From Ruminococcus sp. HUN007 (GTDB taxonomy: Bacteria > Bacillota > Clostridia > Oscillospirales > Ruminococcaceae), in contig NZ_JOOA01000002.1 of assembly GCF_000712055.1 (NCBI RefSeq), positions 124,001 to 188,000 on the forward strand: a stretch of DNA of 64,000 nt, given 5' to 3'. Shown here piece after piece: positions 59,243 to 64,000 of the stretch. Under the pieces are notes generated by a model. It saw only the letters and a list, made by a program, of their open reading frames with translations. It ran no database searches and was not told the DNA's origin. How positions within the stretch are numbered: the first letter of the stretch is position 1; each line of letters begins with the position of its first letter. Position numbers and translations under genes: made by a program.

Positions 59243-59271
59243 TTGATTTTACAGACTGATTATGCTATAAT
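59243..59271 (+). promoter_or_regulatory. Sigma-A promoter of the GAF-GGDEF operon
   Basis: TTGATT (59243-59248) and TATAAT (59266-59271) have a 17-base spacer, 62 bases before the ATG. Confidence 0.8.
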
Positions 59272-59333
59272 TAACATATATCGATAAGAACGGCTCACCT
59301 GAGTATTCTTTTATTTTTTGCGGAGGGATTATT

Positions 59334-60764
59334 ATGGATTTACAGCAGCTCGCAGACAGCTTTACACCTATGACATGCATTATTTCCGTTGAAGTTTTTC
59401 CTGACGGTAACTACGGAAATATAAGACTCGTATGCGGAAACAAGGCGTATATTGATTCCATTGAAGTTAAGCAGTCTGATAATATGGCTTACGATACAAT
59501 GCTCAGTAACAGGTTTATACCGAATTCACCTTATGAAAACTATATTCCAAAGGATCTTAACTTTGAAAACGCCTGTTATCTCAGCGCTGTAATGAAAAAA
59601 CCGTTTCACACTTACATGCATCCGGAAAGATATCCTTTCTGGGTCGATATGTATATCATGCCCGTAGCGTACACAAACGGAAATACTCACTACTGCACTT
59701 ACTCAATGGATCTTACTCCTGAAGCAAGTGTCAGCCGTATGTCAGACAAGGAAGCAGCAGTAACAGCATCTGTACTTGAAACCTGTATCAAGCTTCGCGA
59801 CACAAAAGACTTCAAGCATACAATGGATGAAGTTATCGAAGATATAAGACTGCTATGCAGTGCAGAAAATGTATGCATTCTTCTTACCGACTACAAAACA
59901 AGATCCTGCTCCATACTGTGTGAATCCACTTCGCCTGATTTTGACAACAGACGTATAGCAGAATACTTCAACAACGGTATTGACAGTTTCTTTGACGTCG
60001 TAGACACCTGGAAAGATACGATCGCAGGAAGCACCTGTCTCATCATACAGAATGAAAGCGACATGAATGTAGTCCGTGAAAGGAATCCTGAATGGATAGC
60101 ATCACTCGAAGAATACGGTATAAAGAGCATCGTTCTCTATCCGCTCAACTACAATAATGAAACTCTCGGATATGTATGGGCAGTTAATTTTGCTACTGAA
60201 AACACCGCCAAGATACGTTCCACTCTGGAAACAACAACTTATTTCATAGCATCTGAAATAGCAAATCATCAGCTTCTTGCAAGACTTGAATACATGAGTT
60301 CTGTCGATCTGCTTACAGGCGTGATGAACCGTAATGCCATGAACAAAAGAGTTGACGACATTATTTCCGGCAAAGAGGTCCTGCCTTTACGTGTCGGCGT
60401 TGTTTTCGCCGATCTGAACGGACTGAAAAAAGTCAACGATACAGGCGGACACACTGCCGGTGACAGCTACATAAAGAAAGCAGCCGGCCTTCTGAAGGAA
60501 ACTTTCCCTGACAGCGAGATCTACCGTGCCGGCGGCGATGAATTCATGGTCATAAACTGTTCACTTTCCGAAGCAGAACTGAGATCCAGAACCGATGAAC
60601 TCAGAAAACTTCAGGAAAATGCTGATGATGTCAGCTTTTCACTAGGTTACTTTTACAATGAAGGAAAGACCGATATTCGCAAAGCTATGAGTTCTGCCGA
60701 TATGGAAATGTACAGAGACAAGCAGAGTTACTATGAGCGTTATCCTGAACGCAGAAGAAAATAA
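59334..60764 (+). CDS. GAF-GGDEF diguanylate cyclase
   Basis: The 476-residue soluble protein has an N-terminal PAS-like part (about 1-140), a GAF-like sensor part (about 150-310) and a GGDEF domain (about 320-470): VDLLTGVMNRNAMNKR, FADLNGLKKVNDTGGHTAGD and the active motif RAGGDEFMV at about 400. It should make c-di-GMP in response to a cytoplasmic signal. GCGGAGGG precedes the start. The HD-domain gene follows after 21 bases, so they are likely co-transcribed. Confidence 0.9.
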   Translation: MDLQQLADSFTPMTCIISVEVFPDGNYGNIRLVCGNKAYIDSIEVKQSDNMAYDTMLSNRFIPNSPYENYIPKDLNFENACYLSAVMKKPFHTYMHPERYPFWVDMYIMPVAYTNGNTHYCTYSMDLTPEASVSRMSDKEAAVTASVLETCIKLRDTKDFKHTMDEVIEDIRLLCSAENVCILLTDYKTRSCSILCESTSPDFDNRRIAEYFNNGIDSFFDVVDTWKDTIAGSTCLIIQNESDMNVVRERNPEWIASLEEYGIKSIVLYPLNYNNETLGYVWAVNFATENTAKIRSTLETTTYFIASEIANHQLLARLEYMSSVDLLTGVMNRNAMNKRVDDIISGKEVLPLRVGVVFADLNGLKKVNDTGGHTAGDSYIKKAAGLLKETFPDSEIYRAGGDEFMVINCSLSEAELRSRTDELRKLQENADDVSFSLGYFYNEGKTDIRKAMSSADMEMYRDKQSYYERYPERRRK

Positions 60765-60785
60765 ATTATCACGGAGGCATTTTTA

Positions 60786-61764
60786 ATGATAAATGACAGA
60801 TTCACAAAACTCGCAGACGCTGAAATAGGAACATCTTTAAGCAGACCTGTTCTCATTTCAGGCATAAGCGAAAGCGTTGCAAAAAACGGAAAAAACATTC
60901 GTAAGAATGACCATGAAGGACGGTGCAACGGAACAGACTGCAACTATGTTCGACACTTCTGTCGCATCACTTGAACTCAAAGGGATCACTAAGGAAACAA
61001 TAGCAGACGTTATCCTGAACGTAAATGAATATCAGGGTTCAAAGAACTTTATCGTAAACGATATAACGATCACGACAGACCACTCGCTTTCAATAAATGA
61101 TTTTATCAAAGTTCCTCCGGTAGCCGTTGATCTTATGTACAATGAGATCATTTCGATAATACGAAACAGTGCTGACGACTGTAACGGTAAGTACACTCCG
61201 CTTTCCGAACTTGCCGTAAAAATAATCGAAAGCAAGAAAGAAGCCTACACTTCATCCTCCGCTGCAATTTCAATGCACCATAATCTCAAGGGCGGACTTA
61301 TTTATCATTCCTACCGCATGGTAAAGGCTGCGGAAAAAATCTGCGAGGTGTACAATAATCTTGACAGGGAACTCATGGTATGCGGAGCGGCTCTTCACGA
61401 CATCGGCAAGATATGGGAATATGATACTGATCCGACCGGCAATGCGGAATTCACTGTAAGCGGCGTTCTTTTCGGACATCTCTACATGGGTGCTTCACTT
61501 ATCAAGAAAAGTGCCGACGGACAGAATTATAATCCGGAAAAGATAAAAATGCTTACACACATGATCCTTGCACATCACGGTGAACAGGAATACGGAGCAG
61601 TAGTCTCCCCTGCCATCGCAGAAGCATTTGCACTTTACATGATCGACAATCTTGACGCCAAAATGTACGTATTCGACGAACAGCGTGATCTTCTTGGTCC
61701 TGGCGGACTTACTGAAAAACGTCCTTTCGGAATGGAAAACAAGATCTACGTTCCTGATCTCTGA
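60786..61764 (+). CDS. YhaM-like OB-fold/HD-domain 3'-5' exoribonuclease (apparent frameshift)
   Basis: The repaired 325-residue protein has an OB-fold part (FVRMTMKDGATEQTATMFDT) and an HD domain with MHHNLKGGLIYHSYRM, CGAALHDIGKIWEYD, LAHHGEQEYGA and IDNLDAKM. This order and length match YhaM of Bacillus, a 3'-5' exoribonuclease. The frame breaks in A6 at 60890-60895; removing one A joins AKNGK to TFVRMTM. GGAGG precedes ATG 60786. Confidence 0.85.
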
Positions 61765-61843
61765 TAACTGACAGAACATGGCGTACGGGGCGAAATATAT
61801 CCCTCCTCCCGTCATTCCGGAAAAGCAATTTGAGGTACCTGCA

Positions 61844-62761
61844 ATGTATTATTACATAAAAAACACTCTTGAAAAGGCGGATTCCATCAACTTCAGGAAT
61901 TCACCTGATCAGTTCGTATCAGTACTTACTTCTGCCGAATGGCTTGAAAACAAGGATAATTTCGACATGGGCATCGAAATGGATATCGACCTTTCATCGA
62001 TCCATTCAACCAAGGCCGAAGTAAACTACGATTCACTTACAGGAACATTCTCCGTTCCTGACCGCAGTAATATTTCCGCTCCGAACACCACATTTGCATT
62101 TGCTCTCGATGAAAAAGGCATTGTATTTATTGATGACAGCGGACTCGTAAATGATATAATCGGAAACATCCAGCGCTCAAAAAAATGGGCTAAACCAAGC
62201 CTTGAACGTTTTATTTACGACTTTCTCGAACAGATAGTCACAAAGGATCAGAGCATACTTGAAACACTTGACAAGGAGCTGGATGACATTGAATCAGAGA
62301 TTCTTGCAGGCGGCGGTGAAGATCCTTCGCACAGAGTAAACAAGATTAGAAGTGATCTCCGTGACATGAGGGTACACTATGAACAGCTTCTGGATCTTTC
62401 ACAGGAACTTGAAGAGAATGAAAACAACTTCTTCAAGGCTGAAAACGTTCGTTACTTCCACCTTTTCTCACAGAGAACTTCAAGACTTCACGACCTCACA
62501 AATTCACTGCGAGAATATTCGATCCAGATACGTGACCTCTATCAGTCACAGCTCGACGTAAGACAGAACCGCATTATGGGGCTTCTCACAATAGTAACAA
62601 CAGTATTCACCCCGCTCACACTCATCACCGGCTGGTACGGAATGAACTTCAAATACATGCCGGAACTTGAATACCGTATATCCTACCCTATCGTTATTCT
62701 TCTGTGCATAGTTATCGTAATCTCCTGTCTGGCATTCTTCAAAAAGAAAAAGTGGCTCTGA
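61844..62761 (+). CDS. CorA-family divalent cation transporter
   Basis: The 305-residue protein has a long N-terminal cytoplasmic part with helices and two C-terminal membrane segments. The first is followed by the signature GWYGMNFKYMPE (GMN motif) that forms the pore entrance for Mg or similar ions. The C-terminus KKKKWL is positively charged, as usual. ATG 61844 has GAGGT 8 bases upstream; an ATG at 61778 in the same frame has no ribosome site. It follows the HD gene after 79 bases. Confidence 0.88.
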   Translation: MYYYIKNTLEKADSINFRNSPDQFVSVLTSAEWLENKDNFDMGIEMDIDLSSIHSTKAEVNYDSLTGTFSVPDRSNISAPNTTFAFALDEKGIVFIDDSGLVNDIIGNIQRSKKWAKPSLERFIYDFLEQIVTKDQSILETLDKELDDIESEILAGGGEDPSHRVNKIRSDLRDMRVHYEQLLDLSQELEENENNFFKAENVRYFHLFSQRTSRLHDLTNSLREYSIQIRDLYQSQLDVRQNRIMGLLTIVTTVFTPLTLITGWYGMNFKYMPELEYRISYPIVILLCIVIVISCLAFFKKKKWL

Positions 62762-62840
62762 TATCAAAGCAAAACATAAACTCTGCTGTGATCAGCTTTG
62801 CAGTTTCACCCCAAAAGTTACAGAATAACTAATAACCAAA

Positions 62841-62888
62841 ATAAAACCACCGGTGTTACCTTAAACGGATAACGCCGATGGTTTTATT
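62841..62888. terminator. Bidirectional hairpin terminator
   Basis: ATAAAACCACCGGTGTTA and TAACGCCGATGGTTTTAT pair with two mismatches around an 11-base loop. A-rich and T-rich flanks allow it to serve both the corA side and the convergent lipoprotein gene. Confidence 0.75.
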
Positions 62889-62938
62889 TATGCTTACTAA
62901 GATTATTAAAAAAGTCCTCTGTGCGAATGTGCATGGCA

Positions 62939-63868
62939 TTATTCAGCTACTGCACTGTTTACAACTTCATCCGGTATTTCCAGTGTACCTGATTCATATC
63001 CGTCTATAGTAACGTTCAGTGTGAACGAATTATATCTGCTTATATTATTCAGGGATTTACCACTCATCATCGGCGTGAAATCAACATCATAGGACTTAAA
63101 CGCCTTTGTTTCCTTATCAAAATACATTGTCATATCCAGTAAAGATGACAGTTCAGCATCTGCAACGCCGTACGGAATGATCACTCCAAAAAGATTCTGG
63201 TTTAAAAAAGCGTACTTGATCTGACCTTTGATTATATACTGGTCATCAGTTTCTTCAAGAGCAAGTTCACGGAAATGAGTGCTTCCGAGATATGATCTTC
63301 TTTTACCGCTTCCGGTTAGCTTATGCCATACACCAGGTTCATCGGAAGTCTTTTCATACAGGGTAGTATAGCCATCAGCATAAATGCTCCAGAACTCTGC
63401 GGATAAAGAATCATCGTCCAGCGAAGTTGAGATCGAACCGCCTACATAGGCAGTTTCGTCATATTCCCTGTAGCTGTAGCTGCTGTAGAGTGTATAATCC
63501 AGTGTCTCACCGTCCAGCTCTGCTGTCATCGAGCATGTTTCGGAAATTGTGCCGTATGTGATGTCGTACTGATGAGCAAAATAATCGACACCGTCGATCA
63601 GGCTTTCCGCGGTTATCTCTTCTTCTGCAGGCTCGGTTACCGGTTCTTCAGCTGTTTCTTCGGCTGTAGTTTCCTCTGCACCTTCTGTCGTTATTTCTTC
63701 AGACACTGCAGTTTCTGCTTCATCATACAGAAGGTCCGTCACAAGTTCGGTTTCTGTTTCTTTGTTTTTCCCGGAACTGTTGTCTCGGCCCGGAAAGCTG
63801 AATGAACAGGATGTGAGTGCTGCGCATAAAAGAAGTGCAAGAACCACAGACAGTTTATTTCTTTTCAT
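62939..63868 (-). CDS. Lipoprotein with Glu/Thr-rich linker
   Basis: The 309-residue product has a lipoprotein signal with lipobox LTSC at residues 18-21. A low-complexity linker rich in Glu, Thr, Ala and Val spans about 40-88 (repeats of EETTAEE type). The rest (about 90-309) is a beta-rich domain without a recognised motif, similar in look to LppX/DUF6612-type surface proteins. AAAGGAAAAC precedes the start. Function unknown; a surface-exposed lipid-anchored protein is likely. Confidence 0.75.
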   Translation of the reverse strand: MKRNKLSVVLALLLCAALTSCSFSFPGRDNSSGKNKETETELVTDLLYDEAETAVSEEITTEGAEETTAEETAEEPVTEPAEEEITAESLIDGVDYFAHQYDITYGTISETCSMTAELDGETLDYTLYSSYSYREYDETAYVGGSISTSLDDDSLSAEFWSIYADGYTTLYEKTSDEPGVWHKLTGSGKRRSYLGSTHFRELALEETDDQYIIKGQIKYAFLNQNLFGVIIPYGVADAELSSLLDMTMYFDKETKAFKSYDVDFTPMMSGKSLNNISRYNSFTLNVTIDGYESGTLEIPDEVVNSAVAE

Positions 63869-63909
63869 TATTTCTGTTTTCCTTTTCTGAAATTATAGTT
63901 AACGTCAAA

Positions 63910-64000
63910 TTAGGGAAACACTGATTAAATCGGAAATCCGGCTTCGCCGGATTTCCGGAGGTGGGATTTGCGGGGCTTCGCCCCGGAGCCCCACGCTGAT
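63910..64000 (-). repeat. Copy (E) of the ~115-bp hairpin repeat, inverted and cut by the window end
   Basis: Read on the plus strand it runs TTAGGGAAACACTGATTAAATC, the GGAAATCCGGCTTCGCCGGATTTCC-type arm, then GCGGGGCTTCGCCCCGGAGCCCCACGCTGAT, the reverse of copies C and D. It stands just upstream of the lipoprotein gene, the only copy in front of a gene. Confidence 0.85.

Overview
The window looks like a chromosomal segment of a rumen or gut cellulosome-forming Ruminococcus (R. flavefaciens-like, Bacillota). The main evidence is the first gene, a secreted GH53 galactanase ending in a duplicated Ca-binding dockerin. Supporting evidence is the short HisG plus HisZ, meso-DAP dehydrogenase, a paaK-iorAB locus as expected in rumen anaerobes that carboxylate phenylacetate, AGGAGG-type ribosome sites, TTG starts and sigma-A promoters with 17-bp spacers. 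No rRNA, tRNA or CRISPR array was seen.

Layout: 0-2 kb galactanase; 2-9.5 kb nine-gene histidine operon hisZGDCBHAFI (no hisE or histidinol-phosphatase); 9.6-11.6 kb ligA; 11.7-12.8 kb membrane diguanylate cyclase; 13-17.6 kb ECF sigma factor, membrane anti-sigma candidate and a large lipoprotein; 17.8-19 kb pepT; 19.2-20.9 kb hipBA; 21-24.8 kb HAD phosphatase, ridA, a MIF-like protein, an orphan DNA methyltransferase and a FliB-like protein; 25-28.7 kb paaK-iorB-iorA (minus); 28.8-31.8 kb a ~995-residue Hsp70/actin-fold ATPase (minus); 32-36.7 kb minus operon hydE-murL-murD-nadA; 36.9-47.4 kb a cluster of thirteen free-standing acyl-processing enzymes; 47.8-50.7 kb ddh and an asnB-like gene lacking the glutaminase cysteine; 50.7-56.6 kb RES protein, Gram-positive RND transporter and MarR regulator; 56.9-64 kb DEDDh exonuclease, acyltransferase, small HhH protein, GAF-GGDEF protein, YhaM-like HD nuclease, CorA transporter and a lipoprotein.

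The most interesting system is the 36.9-47.4 kb cluster. It holds an acyltransferase-fold protein, two acyl carrier proteins, two enoyl-CoA hydratases with both catalytic glutamates, a hotdog thioesterase, an orphan protein, a 3-hydroxyacyl-CoA dehydrogenase, an alpha/beta hydrolase with a Cys nucleophile, a ketosynthase with an intact Cys-His-His triad, a MIF-fold tautomerase, an acyl/aryl-AMP ligase and a type II thioesterase. Ketoreductase and dehydratase of the usual FAS/PKS type are absent, so beta-oxidation-type enzymes may do beta-carbon processing on a carrier-bound chain. I do not recognise the product.

Two window-wide patterns cut across the genes. First, eight genes are split by a total of eleven frameshifts, each lying in an A or T run of 5-8 bases, and each repaired by removing exactly one base. 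Sequence or assembly error is the simplest cause, so I annotate these genes at full length. Second, a ~115-bp element with terminal inverted repeats and three internal hairpins recurs at five sites, usually right behind genes; it looks like a MITE or REP-like family that may also serve as terminator.
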